Origin: an uncultured Eubacteriales bacterium
GTDB lineage: Bacteria; Bacillota; Clostridia; Christensenellales; Aristaeellaceae
Reading direction: 5' to 3'
NCBI GenBank assembly: GCA_902778055.1
Contig: CACYWL010000022.1
Coordinates: 1-39,785, forward strand
DNA length: 39,785 bases
The notes below the pieces were generated by a model that was not told the origin of the DNA, ran no database searches, and was given only the letters and a program-made list of their open reading frames with translations. This document shows, piece by piece, positions 8,241-16,138 of the stretch; positions within the stretch are counted from its first letter, which is position 1, and every line of letters begins with the position of its first letter. The position numbers were made by a program, and so were the translations under genes.

Positions 8241-8277
8241 CGGGGGAGCGGAAATCACCGCTCCCCCGTTTTTCTTT
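8241..8277 (+). terminator. Terminator-like hairpin facing the end of the response-regulator gene
   Basis: CGGGGGAGCGG (8241-8251) and CCGCTCCCCCG (8258-8268) form a perfect 11-bp stem. The T-run (TTTTTCTTT) is on the plus strand and overlaps the stop codon of the minus-strand regulator gene. On the regulator's own strand the stem has no T-run after it. It may protect the 3' end of that mRNA, and would block antisense transcription entering the gene. Confidence 0.6.
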
Positions 8278-9094
8278 ACGGAATCTGCCGGTCCCTGTGC
8301 TTCTCCCGGTAGTGATGCGGGCTCATCCCCGTTCTCTTCCGGAACCATCGGCAGAAATAGTTGTCCGTGGCAAAGCCCATTTCCCGCGAAATCTCCAGCA
8401 CCGTCAGCCGGCTCCCGGTCAGCAGGCTCTCCGCCTTCTCCTGACGGGTGCGGTTGATGAAATCCCCGACGGTCATGCCGGTCGTCTCCTTGAACATCCG
8501 GCTCAGATAGGCCGGATGGAAGTGGGAGAGCTCCGCCAGCCGGTCCAGGGACAGGTTTTCGTTCAGATGCGTCCGGATATACTCCTGCAGGGATCGGATC
8601 AGACCCCGGCTCTCCTCCCCGCCTGCGCCGGTGTTTTCCTCCCCGGCCTTTTTCCCTGCCGGATCTTCTTCCCCGCTTCCGCCTTTTTCCTCCGCGGCGC
8701 CGGCGGCACTCCGCCCCGCGGCTTCGGCCTGCGCCAGCGCCCGCTCGACCGTACTGATCACCACGTCGTCCCCCTCGCCCTTGAGAATATAGGCATAGGC
8801 ATGCTGCTCCAGCGCCGTGCGCGCGTATTCAAAATCGGAATACCCGGTCAGATAGACCGCGAGGCAGGCCGGATACTTCTCCTGGACAGCCCGCTGGAGC
8901 TCGAGGCCGGACATGTTCGGCATGTTGATGTCCGTCAGCAGCACATCCACCGGCACCTCCTCCGCAGCCTGCAGGGCTCCCGCGGCCGAATAACGGCACA
9001 GTACGTTCAGCCGCCCCTCGAAGGCCTTTGCGAGCATATCCCGCAGCCCGTCGGCAATCAGCATCTCGTCATCCACAATCAGCAGCGTCCGCAT
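8276..9094 (-). CDS. yesN: Response regulator with AraC-type DNA-binding domain (YesN family)
   Basis: Cytoplasmic transcription regulator that receives phosphate from the sensor kinase encoded just upstream. The 272 residues contain a receiver domain (1-118: acidic pocket Asp8/Asp9, phospho-acceptor Asp55 in LLTDINMPN, Thr83, Lys105). A Gly/Glu/Ala-rich linker of about 45 residues follows, then a C-terminal AraC domain with two helix-turn-helix units (NLSLDRLAELSHFHPAYLSR; ISREMGFATDNYFCRWFR). Its ATG overlaps the end of the kinase gene by 26 bases, so the pair is coupled. YesN proteins usually switch on a neighbouring sugar transporter, here most likely the one at 10909-14439. Confidence 0.9.
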   Translation of the reverse strand: MRTLLIVDDEMLIADGLRDMLAKAFEGRLNVLCRYSAAGALQAAEEVPVDVLLTDINMPNMSGLELQRAVQEKYPACLAVYLTGYSDFEYARTALEQHAYAYILKGEGDDVVISTVERALAQAEAAGRSAAGAAEEKGGSGEEDPAGKKAGEENTGAGGEESRGLIRSLQEYIRTHLNENLSLDRLAELSHFHPAYLSRMFKETTGMTVGDFINRTRQEKAESLLTGSRLTVLEISREMGFATDNYFCRWFRKRTGMSPHHYREKHRDRQIP

Positions 9095-10808
9095 GCTTCT
9101 CCCCCTTCCGGATAAAGGTCAGCACCGCCGTCAGCCCGCTGTTCACGCAGCGGAGCTCCAGCGCGTTTCCGATGTTCTCGTACAGCTTCAGCCGGCGGTA
9201 CAGATTGCACAGGGCGCTGGAATCCGGACTGTCCGGATCCGTCACGTGCGCCCAGAGGTTCCGCACGCTCTCCTCCGTCATTTTGCCGCTGTTGTCGGAC
9301 ACGATCACCCGGAAGAGCGATTCCTCCACCTCGTAGCCGAGGCTGACCAGTCCGTCCTTCTCCAGATCCCGCACCCCGTGCTGGAAGGCGTTTTCGACAA
9401 TGGGCTGAATGATCAGGGAGGGAATCATTTCCCCGGCGATCTCTTCCGGCAGCTCGCCGATCGAGACCCTGATCCGCGGCTCAAACCGGATTCGCTGGAT
9501 TTCCAGATAATTGGTCACATGACGGATCTCATCCCGCAGCGGAACAATCTGCTCCGGCATCTTGGTGATGTAGCGGTAATAGTTGCTCAGGTTCAGGCTG
9601 AGCCGCGCAATGCTCTGGTTGCCCTCGCTCTGCGCAATCCGGTAGATCATGTACAGCGTATTGTAAAGGAAATGGGGATCGATCTGCATCTGCAGCTGCT
9701 TGAGCTCCGCCTTCTGTACCCGGTATTTTTCCTCATACAGCTGCGCGGCCAGCTCCTCAATATGGTCGATCATATGGTTGAACTGGACATAAAGATCGTC
9801 GTCATAGTCCGAAAGGCCGGAGGAGTCAATCCGGTATCGGGTATCCTGCTCCACACTTTTCATCGAGCGGACCAGCTGATTGATCGGCCGAAGAATCTGC
9901 CGGCGGTAGAACAGCAGATAGGCGGCCAGCAGGATCAGCGCGAGCGCGGACAGCGCCCACAGCATGATGCGGTATGTCACAAAGGGTGCCATGGCCTCGT
10001 CGATCATCGTATATCCCGCCAGCTTCAGCGTTCCGAAGACCGGACCGGTCTCCGCGCTCAGGCGGTCTCTGTCCTCCCGGCCGGCACGGTATAGCTCCGC
10101 GCCGCTTCCGCAGGCGGCCAGCACCGTTCCGTCCTCCCGCACGAGCGCCATGTCCCGTGTCTGATCGTTGGAAAGCCGCTCCAGGGCCGCGGACAGCGCC
10201 TCCGGAGAGATGGAGAACGCAATCAGGAACATCGGCTGAATACCATCGTACCGGGGCAGGAGCAGCCAGATCCGCCCGTTCCATTCCGTCACGGTCACCC
10301 GGCCCCGCTCCGTCCGGGGCATCAGCGCCTGTAGGACCGTTTCATCCAGGTCGAGATACTGGGTCTGCTCCGTGGTAATCGTCTTTCCCAGGGAAGGAAA
10401 CATAATCAGGACGGAGTCCAGCAGGGAGGAGGATCGCTTGAAGTGATACTCCTGAGCCGCGAGGGTGCGGACATAGGACAGGCGTTCCCAGTCCGTCAGG
10501 ATCTCATGGGAAATCGCAAAGCGCAGCAGCTGCCGGTCAGAGAGCATCTCCAGCATGAGGAACTTCAGCCGGTCCGCCTCCTGGTTCAGCTGATCCGCCG
10601 CGTACTCCGCGTGCGTCTCCAGGGCGGAGCGCATGTCGTTCCGGACATTCCGGATTCCGATCTGGTTGATCGTCATCCCCAGAAGATAAAACACCAGCAC
10701 CGCCGCCAGCGTGATCAGCAGCATGCGCAGAAATACGGTTCTCTTCAGGCTCAGAGGCCGGGCCTTCGTCAGGGCGGTCCGCACCCCTTCTCTGGTTTTT
10801 CCCCGCAA
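9069..10808 (-). CDS. yesM: Sensor histidine kinase of the YesM (LytS-like) family
   Basis: Membrane sensor that phosphorylates the adjacent regulator. Of 579 residues, 24-46 are the first membrane helix, about 50-278 an extracellular sensor region, 280-301 the second helix, then a HAMP linker with RPINQLV. The His_kinase domain has the phospho-acceptor His379 in QIDPHFLYNTL, and the ATPase domain has the N-box VENAFQHG (471-478). Start is a TTG at 10808 after GGGGGA with about six bases between; the start is uncertain because no ATG fits near it. A terminator separates it from the transporter genes, suggesting separate or attenuated expression. Confidence 0.88.
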   Translation of the reverse strand: MRGKTREGVRTALTKARPLSLKRTVFLRMLLITLAAVLVFYLLGMTINQIGIRNVRNDMRSALETHAEYAADQLNQEADRLKFLMLEMLSDRQLLRFAISHEILTDWERLSYVRTLAAQEYHFKRSSSLLDSVLIMFPSLGKTITTEQTQYLDLDETVLQALMPRTERGRVTVTEWNGRIWLLLPRYDGIQPMFLIAFSISPEALSAALERLSNDQTRDMALVREDGTVLAACGSGAELYRAGREDRDRLSAETGPVFGTLKLAGYTMIDEAMAPFVTYRIMLWALSALALILLAAYLLFYRRQILRPINQLVRSMKSVEQDTRYRIDSSGLSDYDDDLYVQFNHMIDHIEELAAQLYEEKYRVQKAELKQLQMQIDPHFLYNTLYMIYRIAQSEGNQSIARLSLNLSNYYRYITKMPEQIVPLRDEIRHVTNYLEIQRIRFEPRIRVSIGELPEEIAGEMIPSLIIQPIVENAFQHGVRDLEKDGLVSLGYEVEESLFRVIVSDNSGKMTEESVRNLWAHVTDPDSPDSSALCNLYRRLKLYENIGNALELRCVNSGLTAVLTFIRKGEKHADAADCG

Positions 10809-10840
10809 AAAGCGTCCCCCATTTCTCGTTGCGTTCAGTC

Positions 10841-10880
10841 AAAAAAACCGGTATGAATGCTGTTATTCATACCGGAATTT
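10841..10880 (-). terminator. Terminator after the LplABC-type transporter genes
   Basis: CCGGTATGAAT (10848-10858) and ATTCATACCGG (10865-10875) make a perfect 11-bp stem with a six-base loop; on the minus strand seven T follow. Some transcripts may read through into the kinase gene. Confidence 0.85.
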
Positions 10881-10908
10881 TATCTCACCGGGATTGTTTT
10901 GGCAAGCC

Positions 10909-11793
10909 TTATCCCTTGACGCTGCCGAGCACCATTCCCTTGACGAAATATCTCTGCAGGAAGGGGTAGACCAGCAGGATCGGCAGGGAGGCCAGGAAGA
11001 TCTGGGCGCACTTCGCCGTCTTGTCCGACACGACGACCAGCGCCTGCCAGTCGTTGGCGCCCATGTTGGTCAGTTTCATGTCGATCACGATCGTGCGCAG
11101 GTAGCTCTGCAGCGGATACTGGTCCGGAGAGGAGCTGTACAGGATGCCGTTGAACCACTCGTTCCAGTGATACACGGTCGACAGCAGCGCCACCGTGGCC
11201 AGCGCCGCGGTGGACGTCGGCACGAAGATCTGCCACATGATCCGCCACTGGCTGGCCCCGTCGATGATGGCCGCGTCCTCCAGCTCCCTCGGGGTCTGGC
11301 GGAAGAAGTTCAGCAGCAGGATCACGTTGTAGACCGGCACGGCGCCGGGGATCACGAGGGCCCAGAAGGTGCCCATCAGACCCATCATCCGAATCACCAT
11401 GTAGAGCGGAATCAGGCCGCCGGAGATCAGCATCGTGATGAAGAAATACCAGGCATACAGCGTGCGGTGACGGAACTGATCCTTCTCCTTGCTCAGCGGA
11501 TAGGCGCACATGATGCAGAAGAACATGTTCAGCCCCACGCCGACGATCACACGCAGCACGCTGATCCCCATCGCCTGCCAGAACGCCGCGCGCCGGGCCA
11601 CATAGGCATAGGATTCAAATGTGAAATCCACCGGCCAGAGCGTAACCAGGCCGCCCGTCGCCGCGGCGGAGGAGGAAAGCGAGATTGCGAACACGTGAAT
11701 CAGCGGGATCAGGCAGCTGAGCGCCAGAAGCCCGATAATGGTATAGTTGAGCACGTTGAACAGCCGGCTCGACCAGTGTCTGTCTTCAACCAT
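10909..11793 (-). CDS. Carbohydrate ABC transporter permease (LplC/YtcP type)
   Basis: One of two membrane subunits of a sugar importer. The 294 residues have about six membrane helices and the coupling loop ELEDAAIIDGASQWRIMW. The C-terminus is the standard FVKGMVLGSVKG of LplC-type proteins. ATG 11793 follows GGAGGG and lies 14 bases after the end of the partner permease. The absence of an ATPase gene beside it is usual for this family, which borrows a shared MsmX-like ATPase encoded elsewhere (known for the family; not seen here). Confidence 0.9.
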   Translation of the reverse strand: MVEDRHWSSRLFNVLNYTIIGLLALSCLIPLIHVFAISLSSSAAATGGLVTLWPVDFTFESYAYVARRAAFWQAMGISVLRVIVGVGLNMFFCIMCAYPLSKEKDQFRHRTLYAWYFFITMLISGGLIPLYMVIRMMGLMGTFWALVIPGAVPVYNVILLLNFFRQTPRELEDAAIIDGASQWRIMWQIFVPTSTAALATVALLSTVYHWNEWFNGILYSSSPDQYPLQSYLRTIVIDMKLTNMGANDWQALVVVSDKTAKCAQIFLASLPILLVYPFLQRYFVKGMVLGSVKG

Positions 11794-11807
11794 GTTTCTC
11801 CCTCCTC

Positions 11808-12740
11808 TCAGAAAATGCGGTAATCCGCGAACTTGTACGCGCAGAAGTAGCTGACGGAGATAAAGATCGTGGACACGACGGACTTGAACATGCCCATGGC
11901 CGTCGCTACGCCGAACTGCGCATCCAGCAGGCCGATCCGGTAGATGAAGGTATCCAGGATGTCGCCGGTGGAATACACCTGCTTGCTGTAGAGGTTGTAG
12001 ACCTGGTCAAAACCCGCGTTGAGCACGTTGCCAAGGCTCAGCACCATCATCAGCACGATGATCATCCGCATGTTCGGCAGCGTGATGTACAGCATCTTCT
12101 GGAACCGATTGGCGCCGTCGATCGTGGCCGCCTCATACTGGTTCGGATCGATGTTGGTGATCGCCGCGAGATAGATGATCGTATTGAAGCCGAATTCCTT
12201 CCACACATCCGTGACGATCAGGGTTCCGCGGAAGGAATCATTGCTGCCGAGGAAGAAGACCGGCTCGTGTCCGAACAGTCCCAGCACCCGGTTCACGATG
12301 CCGTCGCTCGGGGACAGGATGTCGATCAGGATCCCGCCCAGAATGATCCAGCTCAGGAAGTGCGGAAGATAGATCAGCGTCTGGGCCGTTCTGCGGAACC
12401 CGGTGCTCCGGATTTCGTTCAGCAGGATGGAAACGGTAATCGGGATGATCAGATGCAGAATCATCTTCCAGAACGCGATGATCACCGTGTTCCGAAGCGC
12501 GGAGATCGCTCCGGGCAGATTGTACAGATAGATGAAGTTGTCCATGCCGATCCACTTCTGGTTGCCGAACAGGCCCTTGGCGGGGACGAACTTCTGAAAC
12601 GCGATGATCAGTCCGCTCAGCGGAATATACATGAAGATGAATACGATGATTACGCCGGGCAGAAGCATCAGATGAAAGGGCAGCTCCTTTCTGAATCTTC
12701 CCCGGGAGCGCAGGCTCGGCGCCTTCACTGATTTTTGCAT
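11808..12740 (-). CDS. Carbohydrate ABC transporter permease (LplB type)
   Basis: Second membrane subunit of the sugar importer. About six membrane helices; the coupling loop is QYEAATIDGANRFQKMLYIT. Two ATG codons lie six bases apart: the one at 12746 touches the GGGGG ribosome site, the one at 12740 has six bases of spacing, so 12740 is preferred (310 residues). The N-terminus is basic before the first helix, as in LplB. It lies between the binding-protein gene and the LplC-type permease, in the order usual for complex-oligosaccharide importers. Substrate unknown. Confidence 0.9.
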   Translation of the reverse strand: MQKSVKAPSLRSRGRFRKELPFHLMLLPGVIIVFIFMYIPLSGLIIAFQKFVPAKGLFGNQKWIGMDNFIYLYNLPGAISALRNTVIIAFWKMILHLIIPITVSILLNEIRSTGFRRTAQTLIYLPHFLSWIILGGILIDILSPSDGIVNRVLGLFGHEPVFFLGSNDSFRGTLIVTDVWKEFGFNTIIYLAAITNIDPNQYEAATIDGANRFQKMLYITLPNMRMIIVLMMVLSLGNVLNAGFDQVYNLYSKQVYSTGDILDTFIYRIGLLDAQFGVATAMGMFKSVVSTIFISVSYFCAYKFADYRIF

Positions 12741-12761
12741 CCGCATCCCCCTTTTTTTGTC

Positions 12762-12795
12762 AGAAAGGGGGCTGATGGTTGCTCACCAGCCCCCC
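12762..12795 (-). terminator. Attenuating hairpin between binding protein and permeases
   Basis: On the minus strand GGGGGCTGGT and the matching ACC-CAGCCCCC half form a GC-rich stem of 8 bp plus three inner pairs, followed by TTTCT. It probably lowers permease expression relative to the binding protein. Confidence 0.65.
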
Positions 12796-12816
12796 GTAAG
12801 GTTCAATCAGTTTGCA

Positions 12817-14439
12817 TTATTTGACGGAAGCGTACCACTCGTTGACTTCCTTCGTGATCTGCTCGCCGCCCAGCGTGTTGAAGTCTTCCACGAACTTGTC
12901 GAAGGCATCGACCGGCTCTTCGCCCATGATGATCTTGATGAACACTTCGTCCTGCAGATCCTCCAGGGTGCTCATCTTGCTGACCATGGTTTCGGTCGGC
13001 GCGCCGACGAACAGGTTGTCCTGAGTCATCTTCTTGTTGTAGTAGTCAATCAGCACTCCGTAAGCGCCTTCCGCGCCGTAGATGCGCTCCCAGCCCCACA
13101 GGGCAAAGCCGTCCTCGCTGCCGGATTCGAAGGCCTGCAGTTTCTTCAGGATGCTCAGGGCCTCGCCCTTAACCTTGCTCTCGTCGCCGTCCTTGCGGTA
13201 CTGCTCCAGATCGAGGAACGCGCCGTCATTCTTGTGCGGGTTGGTCGGAACCACGGGGCTCAGCTTCCAGATGGATTCGGAATCCAGCGGAGCGTAGTAG
13301 ATGCCGTTCTCGTTTTCCGGTCCCCAGTTCTTGTCGATGAACAGGTTGAACATCTTCATCACGGCTTCGGGATGGGCCACGTCCTTGCGGACCACGGTCC
13401 AGCTCAGCGTGCCGACGTCGGTCTGCGCCTTGACCACCTTGCCGCTCGCGGGCACGATGGAGAACGCCTGCCACTGCGCATCCTTGTCCAGGTTGACGCA
13501 GCTCTGCAGCGGATAGATGGAGTTCCACTGCGCGCCGTAGAACAGGCCGCACTTGCCGTTCGTGGTCGCCTCGGCCACCTTGCCGCCGTCCTTGACGCCG
13601 AATTCACGGTCGATCAGGCCTTCGGTGTACATTTCGTTCAGAGTCTTCAGGGCTTCCTTGGTGCCGGGGAGCGTGGAGCCGTAAACCAGCTGTCCGTCCG
13701 CGTTCTCGACCCAGATGCCCGGATAGGATTCGAAGCCGTCAAAGAAGCCGCGGAGGCTGAACATCTGGCCCCACAGATCCTTCGCGATGCCCACGATGGT
13801 GTCCTTTTCGCCGTTGCCGTCAAAGTCCGCCTCGGAGAAGGCCTTCGCGGTCGCGATGACTTCCTCGATGGTGGTCGGCACGGGCAGGTTCAGCTTCTCC
13901 AGCCAGTCGGTCCGGATCCACAGCAGGTCCGCGATCATCAGGGAGCTGTCCACATTGGGCAGGCCGTAGAGGTGGCCGTTGATCGTCGCCGCCTGGAAGG
14001 GGGACAGGCCGTCGGACTCCAGGATCTGCCGGGTGAAGGGGGTCGCGTACTGCTCATAGATGTCCTCCAGAGGCATGATCGCGTCCGCTTCCACGAGCTG
14101 GCTCAGCTGCAGCGTGTTGACATTCACAAACTCCGGAATGTCGCCGACCGCGATGGCGGTGTTCAGCTTGGTGTCATATTCGTCGCCGCTCTTCACGATC
14201 CAGTCGTACTTGACGATGATGTTCAGCTGGTCGCGGTACAGATCGCACCAGAGGTTGTCTTCCATGGTTTTGTCCGGGAAATTGGCAAAGAAGTTGGTAT
14301 CCAGGGTATCATCCGTGCTGCGGACGAAGTGGACCTCGACGGGCTCCGCGTACTTCTCGAGTCCCGCTTCACCCAGGCCGCACGCCGCCGTCAGGCAGAG
14401 CGCCAGCACCAGGGCCAGAAAAGCTGACAGTTTCTTCAT
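12817..14439 (-). CDS. Extracellular sugar-binding protein of the LplA type
   Basis: Captures an oligosaccharide outside the cell for the LplB/LplC-type permeases downstream. Start ATG 14439 is about ten bases after GAGGAGG; the frame is open further up but without a ribosome site. Of 540 residues the first 20 form a signal sequence with a lipobox-like LTAAC, so it is probably a lipoprotein. Features of the large SBP_bac_1/LplA group include WIRTDWLEKLNLPVPTTIEE, FDGNGEKDTIVG and a C-terminal EDFNTLGGEQITKEVNEWY. The TIEE and D-x-DGNGEKD region (a Ca-like loop) is typical. Ligand not known; regulation by the adjacent YesMN pair is likely. Confidence 0.9.
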   Translation of the reverse strand: MKKLSAFLALVLALCLTAACGLGEAGLEKYAEPVEVHFVRSTDDTLDTNFFANFPDKTMEDNLWCDLYRDQLNIIVKYDWIVKSGDEYDTKLNTAIAVGDIPEFVNVNTLQLSQLVEADAIMPLEDIYEQYATPFTRQILESDGLSPFQAATINGHLYGLPNVDSSLMIADLLWIRTDWLEKLNLPVPTTIEEVIATAKAFSEADFDGNGEKDTIVGIAKDLWGQMFSLRGFFDGFESYPGIWVENADGQLVYGSTLPGTKEALKTLNEMYTEGLIDREFGVKDGGKVAEATTNGKCGLFYGAQWNSIYPLQSCVNLDKDAQWQAFSIVPASGKVVKAQTDVGTLSWTVVRKDVAHPEAVMKMFNLFIDKNWGPENENGIYYAPLDSESIWKLSPVVPTNPHKNDGAFLDLEQYRKDGDESKVKGEALSILKKLQAFESGSEDGFALWGWERIYGAEGAYGVLIDYYNKKMTQDNLFVGAPTETMVSKMSTLEDLQDEVFIKIIMGEEPVDAFDKFVEDFNTLGGEQITKEVNEWYASVK

Positions 14440-14499
14440 TGGGGTTATTCCTCCTCTTCTATTTTGCATCCGCATGCTCCGGATGCTTTATCTGTATCT

Positions 14500-14528
14500 T
14501 TTTTACGTCAAATAACACATTTCTTCAA
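14500..14528 (-). promoter_or_regulatory. Possible promoter of the LplABC-type operon
   Basis: On the minus strand TTGAAG (14528-14523), 17 bases, TAAAAA (14505-14500). The -10 is weak, as expected if a regulator is needed. An inverted repeat GCATCCG/CGGATGC (14466-14472, 14480-14486) lies in the leader. The gap 14440-14765 otherwise holds only the opposite promoter. Confidence 0.35.
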
Positions 14529-14652
14529 TAGGAGGATCATGACATTTATAGCACAATCTTGACTTTTCGTTTTTTCGCACTCCCGGGAAAGCCGATCAAG
14601 CACCTTCTCCCCGTTTCGGCCCGGCTGGTTTTTTCTCCGCGCCGTTCCGACC

Positions 14653-14681
14653 TTGACAGGGCGACCAAACTCGCCTATCAT
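14653..14681 (+). promoter_or_regulatory. Sigma-A promoter of the 14766-16006 gene trio
   Basis: TTGACA (14653-14658), 17 bases, TATCAT (14676-14681). It gives a leader of about 75 bases before the first start codon. It is the only clear promoter seen for the three genes. Confidence 0.75.
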
Positions 14682-14765
14682 TCGTTTGATGTCGGATCAT
14701 GTACCGTGACCGAGGCGGTTCACCTGCCTTTGACGAGAATCTGAAAAGAAAGAGGAATAGGAAAA

Positions 14766-15404
14766 ATGAAAAAGCTTGCCTTGCTTCTGGCCATTCTCTG
14801 TCTGCTCTGTACCTCCGCCTTCGCGGAGGCGCTTCCCAGGGAGACGGCTTCCGCGGAAGCCGGGGCTGAACAGAACGCGTGGGTCACCTTTGCGGATGTC
14901 CTGGACGAGGAGATGCTGGTCGCCGGGCCCCTGATGTCCAGGGAGTATATTGAAAGCTATGTCCGGGAGCATCCGGAGATCATCTGGGAAATCAGCGATT
15001 ACCTGTTCGCTTATGATACGGTGCGGACCTTTGCGGAAAAGTATCCCGAGGCCGAAAACTACAATACCTATACCGTCACGGAGGACGGATACAGCGTGAA
15101 GGAGATGGACAGCGGGTACTGCGTGACCTTCCATCAGAACCTTTCGGAGAATCAGCCCTTTGACGGATATACCGCGGAGGAATATGCCGCGATGGTGGCC
15201 ATCAGCCTGCGGGAACTGGGAACGGAAGACGTGAACGTGGGCTATTTCGGAAATCCCGAAATCAGCTTTACCTGCATGGATAAGGAAAAGGCCCTTCGCT
15301 TTGCCATTCAGCACAACCAGAATTCCGTCTACTGCGTTTCAACCGACGAGACGCTGGAGAATCCCAAATGGGACCGGAATCTGAATCCGATCAGGGGGAC
15401 TTGA
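14766..15404 (+). CDS. Exported protein of unknown function (212 residues)
   Basis: I do not recognise the family. The protein begins MKKLALLLAILCLLCTSAFA, a clear signal peptide with cleavage near AFA-EA. The mature part is acidic, with helices rich in Glu and Tyr (EYIESYVREHPEIIWEI), then a mixed region with GYCVTFHQN, VGYFGNPEISFTCM and a C-terminal AIQHNQNSVYC. Three Cys in the mature protein could form a disulfide. The start is supported by an AGAGGA/AGGA-type ribosome site. Two small cytoplasmic genes follow within seven bases and by overlap, so the three probably act together. Its role is unknown. Confidence 0.75.
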   Translation: MKKLALLLAILCLLCTSAFAEALPRETASAEAGAEQNAWVTFADVLDEEMLVAGPLMSREYIESYVREHPEIIWEISDYLFAYDTVRTFAEKYPEAENYNTYTVTEDGYSVKEMDSGYCVTFHQNLSENQPFDGYTAEEYAAMVAISLRELGTEDVNVGYFGNPEISFTCMDKEKALRFAIQHNQNSVYCVSTDETLENPKWDRNLNPIRGT

Positions 15405-15410
15405 TCTGCC

Positions 15411-15692
15411 ATGACGCTTGGAGAGAAAGCGCTGCAGGTTTTTCTGCAGAACGAAGCCTGGAAGGAATACTATGACGGTGCGCCCTCCGAGGCCTGCCGA
15501 AGGGCGATTGAAGGGGAATTTGTCCGCAGCCTGAACCGTCTGTACGGCGCGGAATACACGCGGGAAGCGCTGGAGGCCGCCCTCGGTCCGGAGGACTGGC
15601 AGTATCTGTACCGGCATTGCCCGGGCGGCCCGAGAAAGGCCTTCCTCGCGCGGAAGATCGCCGAACTGGGCGGAAAGGGGCCGGATCCGTGA
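15411..15692 (+). CDS. Small cytoplasmic protein of unknown function (93 residues)
   Basis: No family recognised. ATG 15411 lies seven bases after the stop of the exported protein, with GGGGGA as the likely ribosome site within the preceding gene's end. The sequence is helical, with aromatic and acidic residues (NEAWKEYYDG, EFVRSLNRLYGAEYTREALEAAL, EDWQYLYRHC), no signal peptide and no membrane segment. The next gene begins inside its stop codon, so translation is coupled. The size and helical look would fit a small partner protein or regulator, but nothing in the sequence proves either. Confidence 0.65.
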   Translation: MTLGEKALQVFLQNEAWKEYYDGAPSEACRRAIEGEFVRSLNRLYGAEYTREALEAALGPEDWQYLYRHCPGGPRKAFLARKIAELGGKGPDP

Positions 15693-16006
15693 CAGAGGCG
15701 CAGAGAACCTGGGCGGAGGCAAAAAGAGAGCTCGCCAGGTCCGTCCGGGATCTCGGTTATCCCGCGGATCTGGCGGATCTCCTGGCCCGGCAGCTGAAAA
15801 GCCCCCGGGCGATGGAACGGATGGCTCGCTATCTTTCCGCCGCGAAGCCCCGCTCCATGGAAATGATTGTGGATGAAATGCTGGCCATCGCCGCGGATCA
15901 GGAAACCTGGAAAAAGAGAATCGAGGCCCGGGAAGCCCAGGCAGGCATCACCGCCTGGCTGAACAGCCCGGAACGCCGGAATACAGCCCCGGATGACGAA
16001 ACATGA
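15689..16006 (+). CDS. Small cytoplasmic helical protein of unknown function (105 residues)
   Basis: No family recognised. The preferred start is the GTG at 15689, whose bases overlap the TGA of the previous gene, with AAGGGG upstream; an ATG at 15617 would overlap that gene by 76 bases. The protein is strongly helical: AKRELARSVRDLGYP, ADLADLLARQLKSPRAMERMARYL, SMEMIVDEMLAIAADQETWKKR. It has no Cys and no export signal. It completes the three-gene unit with the exported 212-residue protein. No terminator with a T-run was found behind it; the next clear structure is the inverted repeat at 16097-16138. Confidence 0.65.
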   Translation: MTEAQRTWAEAKRELARSVRDLGYPADLADLLARQLKSPRAMERMARYLSAAKPRSMEMIVDEMLAIAADQETWKKRIEAREAQAGITAWLNSPERRNTAPDDET

Positions 16007-16096
16007 CGCCCATGATTTCTTCATTCTCCGGCATGATGGCCGAAATGATCATTTGATAATCAGACATATCCTTTGTCCAATTTGCTTCCGGACCTC

Positions 16097-16138
16097 AGCT
16101 CATTTTCAGCATTCAGCCTTCTTTGCTGAAAATGAGCT
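16097..16138. repeat. Perfect 15-bp inverted repeat at the 3' end of the esterase gene
   Basis: AGCTCATTTTCAGCA (16097-16111) and its exact reverse complement (16124-16138) flank a 12-base loop. The right arm lies in the last codons of the minus-strand esterase gene and the loop holds its stop codon. Neither strand has a T-run after the stem, so it is not a standard intrinsic terminator; it may still protect mRNA ends of the two converging units. Confidence 0.7.

Noticed and set aside
12757..14427. 556-codon plus-strand frame opposite the LplA-type gene
   Set aside because: Shadow of the minus-strand binding protein, which has a signal sequence and ribosome site.
14529..14560. Tiny plus-strand ORF after AGGAGG near 14530
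   Set aside because: It encodes only seven residues before a stop and lies in the promoter region of the opposite gene.
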